Source: Noviherbaspirillum autotrophicum (GTDB lineage Bacteria > Pseudomonadota > Gammaproteobacteria > Burkholderiales > Burkholderiaceae_D). From it: a DNA stretch of 64,000 nt. This document shows, piece after piece, positions 16,831-26,384 of the stretch. Location: positions 2,069,397 through 2,133,396 of the forward strand of contig NZ_JWJG01000028.1 in NCBI RefSeq assembly GCF_000818395.1, read 5' to 3'. How positions within the stretch are numbered: position 1 is the first letter of the stretch; each line of letters starts with the position of its first letter. A program made the translations under genes and the position numbers. Below the pieces are notes generated by a model. The model saw nothing but the letters and a program-made list of their open reading frames with translations. It was not told where the DNA came from and ran no database searches.

Positions 16831-17723
16831 CGGCTTCCCAGGCATTTCACGACTGGATGAAAACCGTCCAGTCGACGATGGAACATGCGCTCGCGTCCTT
16901 CCTGCCTGAGGCAGGTCATGCGCCGGCGCGCTTGCATGAGGCGATGCGCTACGCGGTGCTGGATGGCGGCAAACGCGTGCGGCCGCTATTGGTGTTTGCG
17001 GCCGGCGACTTGTTCGAAGCCGAGGCGGCGTTGCTGGCGCGCGCCGCCGCTGCCGTCGAGATGATCCATGCGTATTCGCTGGTGCACGACGATATGCCTT
17101 GCATGGACGATGATGCGCTGCGGCGCGGCAAGCCGACCGTTCATGTGAAATACGACGAGGCAACTGCTTTGCTGGTCGGCGACGCGCTGCAGGCGCAAGC
17201 CTTCTTGGCGCTGTTGCAGGCGGAGGGGGCGCCTCCCGCCCGCCTGCTGGCGATGTTGCGGTTGTTGGCGCACGCGTCCGGCTCGGTGGGCATGTGCGGC
17301 GGCCAGGCGATTGACCTGGAGAGCGTCGGCTTGACGCTGTCGCTGGCGCAGCTGGAGCAGATGCATCGCCTGAAAACCGGCGCATTGCTGCGCGCGTCGG
17401 TGCTGTTGGGCGCGATGAGCGGCAAGGAACTGGCAAGTGCTGAAGTCGCAGCGCTGGATGCCTATTCGGCGGCGATCGGGCTGGCCTTCCAGGTGGTTGA
17501 CGACGTGCTCGATGCGACGGCCGATTCGGCCACGCTCGGCAAGACGGCCGGCAAGGATGCGGCCGACAACAAACCGACCTATGTATCGATCCTCGGCCTG
17601 GCGCAATCGCAGGCTCTGGCGGAAAAATTGCGGAATGACGCGCACCATGCGCTGATCCCGTTCGGGGACAAGGCGCGGCGCTTGCGGGAACTGGCAGACT
17701 TGATCGTGCAACGGAATGCATAG
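16827..17723 (+). CDS. ispA: Farnesyl diphosphate synthase (short-chain polyprenyl synthase)
   Basis: 298 residues. It condenses IPP with DMAPP and GPP to give farnesyl diphosphate for quinones and undecaprenyl phosphate. The first aspartate-rich motif is HDDMPCMDDDALRRGKPT (DDxxxxD insert type of bacterial FPPS) and the second is FQVVDDVLD. The start overlaps the xseB stop. dxs follows after 57 bases, placing the first and a late step of isoprenoid synthesis in one transcript. Confidence 0.95.
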   Translation: MTASQAFHDWMKTVQSTMEHALASFLPEAGHAPARLHEAMRYAVLDGGKRVRPLLVFAAGDLFEAEAALLARAAAAVEMIHAYSLVHDDMPCMDDDALRRGKPTVHVKYDEATALLVGDALQAQAFLALLQAEGAPPARLLAMLRLLAHASGSVGMCGGQAIDLESVGLTLSLAQLEQMHRLKTGALLRASVLLGAMSGKELASAEVAALDAYSAAIGLAFQVVDDVLDATADSATLGKTAGKDAADNKPTYVSILGLAQSQALAEKLRNDAHHALIPFGDKARRLRELADLIVQRNA

Positions 17724-17780
17724 GGCGAACCGAAATACTCGCCTGCACAATAACGGCAGCTTGGCCGACAGACTACTGAC

Positions 17781-19652
17781 ATGACTATGAACTTGTTGAA
17801 ACTGATCGACAGCCCGGCGGACCTGCGTCGGCTCCCGCGCACGCAACTGGCACAGCTGGCCGACGAATTGCGCGCATTCCTGCTCGACTCGGTATCTAAG
17901 ACCGGCGGCCACCTGTCGTCCAATCTTGGCACGGTGGAACTGACGATTGCGCTGCATTACGTATTCAATACGCCGGAAGACCGCATCGTGTGGGATGTCG
18001 GCCACCAGACCTACCCGCACAAGATCCTGACCGGCCGGCGCGACCAGATGCATACGCTGCGCCAGCTCAACGGTATTTCCGGTTTCCCGCGCCGCGACGA
18101 AAGCGACTACGACACCTTCGGCACCGCCCATTCGTCGACCTCGATTTCGGCTGCGCTGGGCATGGCGCTCGCCGCCAAGACCAAGCATGAAAACCGGCAC
18201 GCGATCGCCGTCATCGGCGACGGCGCGATGACCGCCGGCATGGCGTTCGAAGCGCTCAACAACGCCGGCGTCTATGACGACATCAACCTGCTGGTAATCC
18301 TGAACGACAACGACATGTCGATTTCGCCGCCCGTCGGCGCGTTGAACCGCTATCTGGCGCGCTTGATGTCGGGCCAGTTCTACGCGACCGCAAAGAATGT
18401 CGGCAAGTCCGTGCTGCCGGCGCCGATGCTGGAACTGGCCAAGCGCCTCGAGGAACATGCCAAGGGCATGGTGGTGCCGGCGACCATGTTCGAGGAATTC
18501 GGCTTCAATTACATCGGCCCGATCGACGGCCACGATCTCGAGTCGCTGATCCCGACCCTGCAAAACCTGAAGCACCTGAAAGGCCCGCAATTCCTGCACG
18601 TGGTCACGAAAAAGGGGCAGGGCTACAAGCTGGCCGAGGCCGACCCGGTGTTGTACCACGGCCCCGGCAAGTTCAATCCGGCCGAAGGCATCAAGCCGGC
18701 CGCCACCAGCAAGCTCACCTACACGCAGGTGTTCGGCGACTGGCTGTGCGACATGGCGGCGCACGACAAGCGGCTGATTGGCATTACGCCCGCCATGCGC
18801 GAAGGGTCGGGCATGGTGCAGTTCGAGCAGCGTTTCCCGGATCGCTACTACGATGTCGGCATCGCCGAGCAGCATGCCGTCACCTTCGCGGCCGGCCTGG
18901 CATGCGAAGGATTGAAGCCGGTGGTCGCCATTTACTCCACCTTCCTGCAGCGCGCTTACGACCAGCTGATTCATGACGTCGCGCTGCAAAACCTCGACGT
19001 CACCTTCGCGCTGGACCGCTCCGGTCTGGTCGGTGCCGACGGCGCCACGCACGCCGGCAACTACGACATTGCATTCCTGCGCTGCATTCCGAACATGGTG
19101 CTGATGGCAGCCTCCGATGAGAGCGAATGCCGCAAGATGCTGTCCACCGCATTCCAACATAACGGCCCGGCGGCGGTGCGTTATCCGCGCGGCTCCGGCG
19201 TCGGCGCCGTGGTCGGGAAAGACCTGGACACGCTGCCGCTCGGCAAAGGCGAAATCCGGCGCGAAGGCAAGCGCATCGCGATCCTGGCATTCGGCACGAT
19301 GGTGGCGCCCAGCCTTGCCGCCGCCGACGAGCTGAATGCGACCGTCGCCAACATGCGCTTCATCAAGCCGCTCGATACCGACCTGGTCGCGCAGCTCGCC
19401 CAAAGCCACGATGCGCTGGTCACGGTGGAAGAGGGCGCGGTCATGGGTGGCGCCGGATCTGCCGTGGCGGAGGCGCTGGCCGCCGCCGGCATCGTCAAGC
19501 CGATCCTGCATCTTGGCTTGCCGGACAAGTTTATCGACCATGGCGACGCCGGGCAGCTGCTGGCGCAATGCGGGCTGGACGGCGCCGGGATCGCCGCCGC
19601 GATCAAGAAGCGATTCGACAAGGGCGAGCCGCGCCTGGTCGTGAACAATTAA
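17781..19652 (+). CDS. dxs: 1-deoxy-D-xylulose-5-phosphate synthase
   Basis: 623 residues, normal for the family. A thiamine-diphosphate enzyme condensing pyruvate and glyceraldehyde 3-phosphate, the entry step of the MEP pathway. Seen: the ThDP/Mg motif [18 protein letters not shown] ... NDNDMSIS (about 150-185), HGPGKFN, the pyrimidine-domain Glu in [15 protein letters not shown], and [13 protein letters not shown] second in-frame ATG two codons in is possible. It is third gene of the xseB-ispA-dxs unit; folE2 follows after 36 bases. Confidence 0.97.
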   Translation: MTMNLLKLIDSPADLRRLPRTQLAQLADELRAFLLDSVSKTGGHLSSNLGTVELTIALHYVFNTPEDRIVWDVGHQTYPHKILTGRRDQMHTLRQLNGISGFPRRDESDYDTFGTAHSSTSISAALGMALAAKTKHENRHAIAVIGDGAMTAGMAFEALNNAGVYDDINLLVILNDNDMSISPPVGALNRYLARLMSGQFYATAKNVGKSVLPAPMLELAKRLEEHAKGMVVPATMFEEFGFNYIGPIDGHDLESLIPTLQNLKHLKGPQFLHVVTKKGQGYKLAEADPVLYHGPGKFNPAEGIKPAATSKLTYTQVFGDWLCDMAAHDKRLIGITPAMREGSGMVQFEQRFPDRYYDVGIAEQHAVTFAAGLACEGLKPVVAIYSTFLQRAYDQLIHDVALQNLDVTFALDRSGLVGADGATHAGNYDIAFLRCIPNMVLMAASDESECRKMLSTAFQHNGPAAVRYPRGSGVGAVVGKDLDTLPLGKGEIRREGKRIAILAFGTMVAPSLAAADELNATVANMRFIKPLDTDLVAQLAQSHDALVTVEEGAVMGGAGSAVAEALAAAGIVKPILHLGLPDKFIDHGDAGQLLAQCGLDGAGIAAAIKKRFDKGEPRLVVNN

Positions 19653-19688
19653 CGAAGCACCCCGGCGGCGCAGCGCCGCGACAAATGA

Positions 19689-20507
19689 ATGAGTAACGCA
19701 ATGAATTCCCCCGATCCGAACCTCCATGCCATTCCCGACGTGCAAAGCACGGTCGACACACGGCGCCTGTCAATCCAGCGCGTCGGCGTGAAGGGCGTGC
19801 GGTATCCGGTCACGATCAAGACCAGGAACGGCGCGCAGCCGACCGTCGGCACCTGGAACATGTACGTGCATCTGCCGCAAGACCAGAAGGGCACGCACAT
19901 GTCGCGCTTCATCGCGCTGTTGGAGGGCAATCGCGCGCCGCTCGACGTGGCCAGGTTCGGCGCCCTGATGAGCAAGATGGTCAAGCTGCTGGAGGCGGAT
20001 GCCGGGCGCATCGAATTGTCCTTCCCGTACTTCATCAACAAGACCGCGCCGGTCTCCGGCGTGGAAAGCCTGATGGATTACGAAGTCGGCTTCACCGGCG
20101 AGGTCAGGAACGGCGAGCTGGAAGTGACGTTGAAGGTGCTGGTGCCGGTGACCAGCCTGTGCCCGTGCTCGAAGAAGATTTCCGCCTATGGCGCGCACAA
20201 CCAGCGCTCCCACATCACGGTCAGCGCGGTGCTCGACGGCGACCTGGAAGTGGACGACCTGATCGCGAAGATCGAGGAGCAGGCTTCATGCGAATTGTTC
20301 GGCTTGCTCAAGCGCCCCGACGAAAAGTATGTAACCGAGCGCGCCTACGACAATCCGAAGTTCGTGGAAGACCTAGTGCGTGACGTGGCGGGCATGCTCA
20401 ACGCGGACCGGCGCATCATGGCCTACACATTGGAGGCGGAGAACTTCGAGTCGATCCACAATCATTCGGCCTATGCGCTGATCGAGAACGACAAGCGGAA
20501 CAAGTAA
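19689..20507 (+). CDS. folE2: GTP cyclohydrolase FolE2 (first copy)
   Basis: 272 residues. The type IB enzyme converts GTP to dihydroneopterin triphosphate, the first step of folate synthesis, in place of zinc enzyme FolE. Family blocks: [16 protein letters not shown], the catalytic/metal-binding [38 protein letters not shown] and [12 protein letters not shown]. The start is either ATG 19689 or ATG 19701; neither has a strong ribosome site. It follows dxs by 36 bases and ends at a strong terminator. A second FolE2 gene lies about 9 kb away. Confidence 0.94.
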   Translation: MSNAMNSPDPNLHAIPDVQSTVDTRRLSIQRVGVKGVRYPVTIKTRNGAQPTVGTWNMYVHLPQDQKGTHMSRFIALLEGNRAPLDVARFGALMSKMVKLLEADAGRIELSFPYFINKTAPVSGVESLMDYEVGFTGEVRNGELEVTLKVLVPVTSLCPCSKKISAYGAHNQRSHITVSAVLDGDLEVDDLIAKIEEQASCELFGLLKRPDEKYVTERAYDNPKFVEDLVRDVAGMLNADRRIMAYTLEAENFESIHNHSAYALIENDKRNK

Positions 20508-20523
20508 GCCCGATTCCATTAAT

Positions 20524-20552
20524 AAAAGCGGCGCCGATGCGCCGCTTTTTTC
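20524..20552. terminator. Bidirectional intrinsic terminator between folE2 and the cobalamin adenosyltransferase gene
   Basis: AAAAGCGGCGC (20524-20534), loop CGAT, GCGCCGCTTTT (20539-20549) plus further T on the right and A on the left. It can end both the xseB-ispA-dxs-folE2 transcript and the convergent gene. Confidence 0.9.
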
Positions 20553-20554
20553 GT

Positions 20555-21112
20555 TTACACGTCGCGCTTGCGGTCTTTTTCCCACAGCACGTCATTGCCG
20601 CCGGCAAAGCGGTTCAGCACGCGTGACAGCACGAACAGCAGGTCCGACAGGCGGTTCATGTAGCGCCGCGGATTGTCGTTGATCTTCTCGCTGTTGCCGA
20701 GGCTGACGATGGCGCGTTCGCCGCGCCGGCAGATGGTGCGGCACACATGCGCCAGCGCCGCCGCGCGCGAGCCGGCGGGCAGGATGAAATCCTTCAGCGG
20801 CGGCAGGTCCGCATTGTATTTTTCCAGCAGGGTGTCCAGCCGCGCGACGTGCGCGTCGCCGATGAGTGTGTAGCCCGGGATGCACAGTTCGCCGCCCAGG
20901 TCGAACAGGTCGTGCTGGATCGAGATCAGCTCCTCGCGCAGCGCGCTCGGCAGCTCTTCGCACAGCAGCAGGCCGACATGCGAATTCAGTTCATCCACAT
21001 CGCCCATTGCGTGCACGCGCTGATTGTCCTTGCCGACGCGGCTGCCGTCGCCAAGGCCGGTGGTACCGTTGTCGCCGGTGCGAGTTGCGATTTTCGAAAG
21101 TCGGTTGCCCAT
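20555..21112 (-). CDS. Cob(I)yrinic acid a,c-diamide / cob(I)alamin adenosyltransferase (PduO type)
   Basis: 185 residues. It transfers the adenosyl group of ATP to cob(I)alamin to make coenzyme B12. The ATP-binding N-terminus TRTGDNGTTGLGDGSRVGKD and the helical motifs CRTICRRGERA and NRLSDLLFVLSRV are hallmarks of the PduO-type family (unrelated to CobA/BtuR). No cobalamin genes or B12 riboswitch are visible beside it, so it may serve salvage for a B12 enzyme elsewhere. It is divergent from the D-lactate-dehydrogenase-like gene across 133 bases. Confidence 0.92.
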   Translation of the reverse strand: MGNRLSKIATRTGDNGTTGLGDGSRVGKDNQRVHAMGDVDELNSHVGLLLCEELPSALREELISIQHDLFDLGGELCIPGYTLIGDAHVARLDTLLEKYNADLPPLKDFILPAGSRAAALAHVCRTICRRGERAIVSLGNSEKINDNPRRYMNRLSDLLFVLSRVLNRFAGGNDVLWEKDRKRDV

Positions 21113-21245
21113 GATTGTTGTCGAAGACGAGGATCGGAAAGGCTTGAGGATACGGCAAAAACGCCCGCTTGCGCTGTCGTCCCGGCGTCAATGTGCGGGA
21201 GCAACCTTCGGGAGTAAAATCGACGCAGCTCACTAGGAGGCGAAC

Positions 21246-22655
21246 ATGAATCATCCTGCCCAGGCCGCCGCGCTCAAGAGGCCGGTGCCGCCGGCGCTGC
21301 TCGAGGCGCTGGCCGCGCTGTTCGAAGACCGCTTTTCCATCGCGCCGGCGATGCGCGAGCACCACGGGCGTGATGAATCCTCCTACGATCCGATGCCGCC
21401 CGACGCCGTGGTGTTTGCCCAGACCACCGAGGAAGTGGCGCAAGCGGTGAAGCTTTGTGGCAGCCATGATGTGCCCATCATCCCCTACGGGACCGGCACC
21501 TCTCTCGAAGGCCATGTGCTGGCACCTTCCGGGGGCGTCACGATCGACCTGTCGCAGATGAACAGGGTGCTGGCGGTGCAGGCGGAAGACTTGACGGCGA
21601 CGGTGCAGGCCGGCGTGACGCGCAAGCAGCTGAACCAGGAAATCAGGGAGACCGGCCTGTTCTTCCCGATCGATCCCGGTGCCGATGCCTCGCTCGGTGG
21701 CATGGCCGCTACGCGCGCCTCGGGCACCAATGCAGTGCGCTACGGAACCATGCGCGAGAATACGCTGGCGCTGACGGTGGTGACCGCTGACGGGCGCGTC
21801 GTCAAGACCGGCACGCGCGCCAAGAAATCCTCGGCCGGCTATGACCTGACGCGCATCTTTGTGGGCAGCGAAGGCACGCTCGGCATCATTACCGAAGTCA
21901 CGGTACGGCTCTATCCGCAGCCGGAAGCGGTGTCGGCCGCGGTATGTTCCTTCCCCAGCACGGCCGAGGCGGTCAGTGCCGTCATCCAGACCATCCAGCT
22001 GGGCGTGCCGGTGGCACGCGTCGAATTCCTCGATGAGAACGGCGTGCGCGCGATCAACGCCTACGACAAAATGAATCTGCCGGTGCAACCGCTGCTGCTG
22101 TTCGAATTCCATGGCAGCGCAGCCGGCGTGCAGGAACAGGCGCAGCTTGTGCGGCATATTGCGGCCGAGCACAACGCCATCGGCTTCGAGTGGGCGACGA
22201 AACAGGAAGAGCGTTCCCGCCTGTGGGCGGCACGCCACAATGCCTATTTCGCCATGCTGCAGATGCGCCCCGGCGCGCGCGCGATCACCACCGATTGCTG
22301 CGTGCCGATTTCTCGCCTGGCCGAATGCATCCTTGATACCAAGGCCGATTGTGAAAAGAATGACATGATTTATTCAATCATCGGCCATGTCGGCGACGGC
22401 AATTTCCATGTGCTGATGATGATCGATCCGCACGATCCGGACGATGTGGCGAAAGCCGACGGCGTGAATGCGCGCATGGTCGCACGCGCCCTGTCGATGG
22501 ACGGCACCTGCACCGGCGAGCATGGGGTGGGGCTGCACAAGATGGCGTTCCTGGTGCAGGAGCATGGGACCGATGCCATTGAGACAATGCGCGTGCTGAA
22601 GCACGCATTTGATCCCAAGAACATAATGAACCCCGGTAAAATCCTCTCCTGGTAG
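21246..22655 (+). CDS. FAD-linked D-2-hydroxyacid oxidase, D-lactate dehydrogenase (cytochrome)-like
   Basis: 469 residues of the VAO/PCMH FAD family with the FAD-linked oxidase C-terminal domain. Seen: PYGTGTSLEGH (pyrophosphate loop), GADASLGGMAATRASGTNAVRYG, KSSAGYDLTRIFVGSEGTLG, the C-terminal metal/active-site HVGDGNFH and the tail GEHGVGLHKM...NIMNPGKI. These fit D-lactate dehydrogenases (Dld/DLD1 type) feeding electrons to cytochrome c or quinone. AGGAGG precedes the ATG by 8 bases. A GcvA-like LysR gene and glcDEF follow, so the region handles D-lactate and glycolate. Confidence 0.88.
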   Translation: MNHPAQAAALKRPVPPALLEALAALFEDRFSIAPAMREHHGRDESSYDPMPPDAVVFAQTTEEVAQAVKLCGSHDVPIIPYGTGTSLEGHVLAPSGGVTIDLSQMNRVLAVQAEDLTATVQAGVTRKQLNQEIRETGLFFPIDPGADASLGGMAATRASGTNAVRYGTMRENTLALTVVTADGRVVKTGTRAKKSSAGYDLTRIFVGSEGTLGIITEVTVRLYPQPEAVSAAVCSFPSTAEAVSAVIQTIQLGVPVARVEFLDENGVRAINAYDKMNLPVQPLLLFEFHGSAAGVQEQAQLVRHIAAEHNAIGFEWATKQEERSRLWAARHNAYFAMLQMRPGARAITTDCCVPISRLAECILDTKADCEKNDMIYSIIGHVGDGNFHVLMMIDPHDPDDVAKADGVNARMVARALSMDGTCTGEHGVGLHKMAFLVQEHGTDAIETMRVLKHAFDPKNIMNPGKILSW

Positions 22656-22735
22656 AGAATTTGCCCGCACGCCCCGCCTGCCGCGGTCCAGCAGGGTAGA
22701 TTCCCGGCTCTCACAGAGTGAAGGAACTCCTCCCC

Positions 22736-23626
22736 ATGGCTACACGCCTGCCCCCGGTCCATGCCCTGTCCGCTTTCGAAGCGGCCGCGCGCCTTGGTTC
22801 TTTCGCAGTTGCTGCGGATGAACTGTGCATCACGCCGTCGGCACTGTCGCACCGCATTCGCCTGCTGGAGGACTTCGTTGGCGAGCGCCTGTTCCTGCGC
22901 GATGGCCGCACCGTCACCTTGTCGGAATTCGGGCGGCGCTATCTGGAAGTGGTGCGCACCGCCTTGCGCACGCTGACCGATTTCCCGTTGCCGCACCGCA
23001 GTGCCCCGGCGCAACCGCGCATCAAGATCACCGTCACGCCGACCTTTGCGCGCTGCCTGCTGGTGCCGCGCCTGGCGGAATTCTCCGCCCAGCATCCGGA
23101 CATCGTGGTCGAGCTGTTCCTGTCGGTGCCGCTGTACGATCTGGCGCTGTCGGAAAGCGACATCGAGGTGCGCTTCGGCGCCGGCAAGTACCCCGATATC
23201 GTGACTGAAAAACTGTACGAGGAGCCCACCTTCGCGGTGGCAAGCCCGGCCTACCTGGAAAAGATCGGCGGCCTGAAAACACCGGCCGACCTGCGCAAAG
23301 CGACCTTGTTGCGCTCCGCGCTGGAGCCGTGGCAGTCGTGGTTTGAAGTGGCCGGGCTCGATTGGCCGGAGCCGTCGACCGGCTTGCGGCTGGACGACCT
23401 GGGGCTATTGCTGGAGGCGGTCAGGCATGGCCACGGCGTCGGGCTCACGCGCAAGCATTTCGTGCAAGATTTGATGGCCAAGGGCGAAATCGTGCACCTG
23501 TTCCCGGATGTGCAACTAAAGACGCCGCCGCACGCGTACTATATCGTGTACGAACAGGACGTGCGCGACCGGCCCGAAGTGGCGGTCTTCATCGAATGGC
23601 TGCTGAAAACCTTTGGCAGTCTGTAA
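22736..23626 (+). CDS. LysR-family transcriptional regulator (GcvA-like)
   Basis: 296 residues. The N-terminal winged helix (LSAFEAAARLGSFAVAADEL, then TPSALSHRIRLLEDF) and a periplasmic-binding-like effector domain (about 90-296, ending YYIVYEQDVRDRPEVAVFIEW) match the GcvA subgroup. GTG 22718 is an alternative start; ATG 22736 with AAGGA at 22721-22725 is preferred. Its placement between two hydroxyacid-oxidase units, all on plus, suggests it controls one or both in response to a hydroxyacid, an inference from position. Confidence 0.88.
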   Translation: MATRLPPVHALSAFEAAARLGSFAVAADELCITPSALSHRIRLLEDFVGERLFLRDGRTVTLSEFGRRYLEVVRTALRTLTDFPLPHRSAPAQPRIKITVTPTFARCLLVPRLAEFSAQHPDIVVELFLSVPLYDLALSESDIEVRFGAGKYPDIVTEKLYEEPTFAVASPAYLEKIGGLKTPADLRKATLLRSALEPWQSWFEVAGLDWPEPSTGLRLDDLGLLLEAVRHGHGVGLTRKHFVQDLMAKGEIVHLFPDVQLKTPPHAYYIVYEQDVRDRPEVAVFIEWLLKTFGSL

Positions 23627-23773
23627 TGTCTTCGCTGGCGTTGCTGCCGTTTTAATTTTCCATGGAAGTGGTTATCGACTATTGCGCGTGAAAAGATTTC
23701 ACGCCATCGGGAAAAGTTTTTCAGCCCGCCGCGCCTGCACGAGCGCCCTGTGGCCGCCTGTTTTCGCTACACT

Positions 23774-23809
23774 CATCCCCTACCGCACAAGCATCTCCTA
23801 CCGCACAAG
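23774..23809 (+). repeat. Two tandem 18-bp direct repeats just upstream of glcD
   Basis: CATCCCCTACCGCACAAG (23774-23791) and CATCTCCTACCGCACAAG (23792-23809) differ at one base and end 12 bases before the glcD start, immediately before its ribosome-binding site. They could be protein or RNA recognition sites, or a simple slippage duplication. Confidence 0.8.
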
Positions 23810-23821
23810 CAGGAAGCAGAA

Positions 23822-25309
23822 ATGAATGCTCCATCGAAACTTACCTTTACCGTCGAGCGGCAGCGCGAAGTCGTCGCCGCATTGCGGGCCGTACTGCCCA
23901 GTTATTGCATCTTGTATAACGAGGAAGACACGCGCCCCTACGAGTGCGACGGGCTAGCGGCATACCGGCAGCTGCCGATGGTCGTGGTGCTGCCCGAAAC
24001 CGAAGCGCAAGTCATCGCCATTCTCAATACCTGCCGCGAACTGAAAGTGCCGATCGTGCCGCGCGGCGCGGGCACTGGCTTATCCGGCGGCGCCATGCCG
24101 ATCGCCGACGGCGTGGTGCTGTCCACCGCGAAGTTCAACAAGCTCATCAAGCTCGATCCCTATGCGCGTACCGCCGTGGTGCAGCCGGGCGTGCGCAATC
24201 TCGCGATCTCGGATGCGGCTGCACCGCATGGCCTCTACTATGCACCCGACCCGTCGTCGCAGATCGCCTGCACCATCGGCGGCAACGTCGCGGAAAATTC
24301 CGGCGGCGTGCACTGCCTGAAATACGGCCTGACCGTGCACAACGTGTTGCGCGTGCGCATGGTGACGATCGACGGTGATATCGTCGAACTCGGCGGCGGG
24401 GCACTCGATGCGCCTGGGCTTGACCTGCTGGCCGTGTTCATCGGCTCCGAGGGCATGCTTGGCGTGGTGACCGAGGTGACCGTCAAGCTCGTGCCCAAGC
24501 CGCAGCAGGCGCGCGTGATCATGGCGTCGTTCGATTCGGTGGTCACCGGCGGCGATGCGGTCGCCAACGTGATTGCCGCAGGCATCATCCCGGCCGGCCT
24601 GGAAATGATGGACAAGACGTCGTCGCGCATGGTCGAGCCGTTCGTGAAGGCCGGCTACGACACGGACGCGGAAGCAATCCTGCTGTGCGAGTCGGACGGC
24701 ATGCCGGAAGAGGTCGAGGAAGAAATCGCGCGCATGAGCGCCGTCCTCAAGTCTTCCGGCGCGACTGCCATCGCGGTTTCGCAGAATGAAGCGGAGCGCC
24801 TCAAGTTCTGGTCCGGCCGCAAGAACGCCTTCCCGGCGGCGGGCCGCATTTCGCCCGACTACTACTGCATGGACGGCACCATTCCGCGCAAGCGCCTGGC
24901 CGACGTGCTTATCCGTATCACTGAAATGGAAGGCAAGTACGACTTGCGCTGCGCAAATGTGTTTCACGCGGGCGACGGCAACCTGCATCCGCTGATCCTG
25001 TTCGATGCCAACAAGGAGGGCGAATTCGAGCGTGCCGAAGCCTTCGGTGCCGAGATACTGGCGCTGTGCGTGGAAGTCGGCGGCACCATCACCGGCGAGC
25101 ACGGCGTGGGCATCGAGAAAATCAATTCGATGTGCGTGCAGTTTTCGCCGAAGGAGATCGAGGCCTTCTTCGCGGTCAAGCGCGCCTTCGACACCGCCTT
25201 CCTGCTCAACCCGGATAAGGCGATCCCCACGCTCAACCGCTGCGCTGAAAACGGCAAGATGCTCGTCAAGGGCGGGCAGACGAAGTTCGCGCATCTGCCG
25301 CGCTTCTGA
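23822..25309 (+). CDS. glcD: Glycolate oxidase subunit GlcD
   Basis: 495 residues, the FAD-binding catalytic subunit of the three-part glycolate oxidase that oxidises glycolate to glyoxylate. VAO-type FAD motifs are seen: PRGAGTGLSGGAMP, NVAENSGGVHCLKYG, IGSEGMLGVVTEVT, and the C-terminal HAGDGNLHPLILFD with GEHGVGIEKI. The ATG at 23822 has AGGAAG 5 bases upstream; a longer open frame to 23750 crosses the direct repeats and is rejected. glcE follows after 11 bases and glcF after 2 more, the standard order. Confidence 0.95.
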   Translation: MNAPSKLTFTVERQREVVAALRAVLPSYCILYNEEDTRPYECDGLAAYRQLPMVVVLPETEAQVIAILNTCRELKVPIVPRGAGTGLSGGAMPIADGVVLSTAKFNKLIKLDPYARTAVVQPGVRNLAISDAAAPHGLYYAPDPSSQIACTIGGNVAENSGGVHCLKYGLTVHNVLRVRMVTIDGDIVELGGGALDAPGLDLLAVFIGSEGMLGVVTEVTVKLVPKPQQARVIMASFDSVVTGGDAVANVIAAGIIPAGLEMMDKTSSRMVEPFVKAGYDTDAEAILLCESDGMPEEVEEEIARMSAVLKSSGATAIAVSQNEAERLKFWSGRKNAFPAAGRISPDYYCMDGTIPRKRLADVLIRITEMEGKYDLRCANVFHAGDGNLHPLILFDANKEGEFERAEAFGAEILALCVEVGGTITGEHGVGIEKINSMCVQFSPKEIEAFFAVKRAFDTAFLLNPDKAIPTLNRCAENGKMLVKGGQTKFAHLPRF

Positions 25310-25320
25310 TAAGGAACTGC

Positions 25321-26382
25321 ATGGAACAGGTATTACAAGGATTCAAGGCGCGCATCGCCGATGCGGCTGCGAGCAAGACTGCGCTGCGCATTCGCGGCGG
25401 CGGCAGCAAGGACTGGTATGGGCAGACGCTGCAGGGCGACGTGTTCGACACGCGCAGCTATCGCGGCATTATTTCCTACGATCCGACCGAACTGGTGATT
25501 ACCGCGCGCTGCGGCACGCCGCTGTCGGAAATCGAGGCGACGCTGGCCGAGCGCAACCAGATGCTGGCCTTCGAGCCGCCGCAATTCGGGCCGGATTCGA
25601 CCATCGGCGGCGTGGTGGCCAGCGGCCTGTCCGGCCCGCGCCGGCAGGCAGTGGGCGCGGCGCGCGACTTCGTGCTGGGCGTGACGCTCATGGATGGCAA
25701 GAGCGACGTGCTGCGTTTCGGCGGGCAGGTAATGAAGAACGTCGCCGGCTACGACGTGTCGCGCATGCTGGCCGGCTCGCTCGGCACTCTCGGGCTGATT
25801 CTGGATGTGTCGCTGAAGGTGTTGCCAAGGCCGTTTTTCGAAGCCACGCTGCGCCTGTCGATGAGCGAGGCGCAGGCGATCGACAATCTGAACCGCTGGG
25901 GCGGCCAGCCGCTGCCGATTTCGGCCAGCGCCTGGCATGACGGCGTACTGGCGGTGCGACTGTCCGGCGCGGAAGCCGCAGTGAAGGCGGCGGTGCAAAA
26001 GATCGGCGGAGAGCAGGTGGCCGATGCGGCGCCGTTGTGGGCGGCATTGCGCGACCAGACCGATGCGTTTTTTGCCGAAGGCACCGCTGCCGTGTGGCGT
26101 CTGTCGCTGCCGTCGGTGGCGGCTCCCCTCGGGCTGCGCGGCGAGCAACTGATCGAATGGGGCGGCGCGCTGCGCTGGCTGAAGACCGACGCCGATGCGG
26201 CCAGCGTGCGGCGCGCGGCGGAACAGGCCGGCGGCCATGCGACGCTGTATCGCGGCGGCGACAAGAGCGCGGGCGTGTTCCATCCGCTCGCGCCGGCCAT
26301 CGCCGCCATTCATCGCAATCTGAAAAACGCTTTCGATCCGTCCGGCATCTTCAATCGCGGGCGGATGTATCAAGAATTCTGA
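25321..26382 (+). CDS. glcE: Glycolate oxidase subunit GlcE
   Basis: 353 residues, the second FAD-binding subunit of glycolate oxidase, shorter than GlcD and lacking its C-terminal cap. Seen: the short FAD motif IRGGGSKDWYG, TIGGVVASGLSGPRRQ, KNVAGYDVSRMLAGSLGTLG and the C-terminal FDPSGIFNRGRM. AAGGAA lies 6 bases before the ATG. It lies between glcD and glcF in a tight operon. Confidence 0.95.
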   Translation: MEQVLQGFKARIADAAASKTALRIRGGGSKDWYGQTLQGDVFDTRSYRGIISYDPTELVITARCGTPLSEIEATLAERNQMLAFEPPQFGPDSTIGGVVASGLSGPRRQAVGAARDFVLGVTLMDGKSDVLRFGGQVMKNVAGYDVSRMLAGSLGTLGLILDVSLKVLPRPFFEATLRLSMSEAQAIDNLNRWGGQPLPISASAWHDGVLAVRLSGAEAAVKAAVQKIGGEQVADAAPLWAALRDQTDAFFAEGTAAVWRLSLPSVAAPLGLRGEQLIEWGGALRWLKTDADAASVRRAAEQAGGHATLYRGGDKSAGVFHPLAPAIAAIHRNLKNAFDPSGIFNRGRMYQEF

Positions 26383-26384
26383 GC

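Noticed and set aside
16986-19745. 919-codon open frame on minus over ispA and dxs
   Set aside because: Mirror of strong coding frames with GC-rich third positions; His/Gln/Arg-rich and without any recognisable domain.
21113-21245. Cobalamin riboswitch before the adenosyltransferase gene
   Set aside because: The gap is only 133 bases and shows no B12-box-like sequence.
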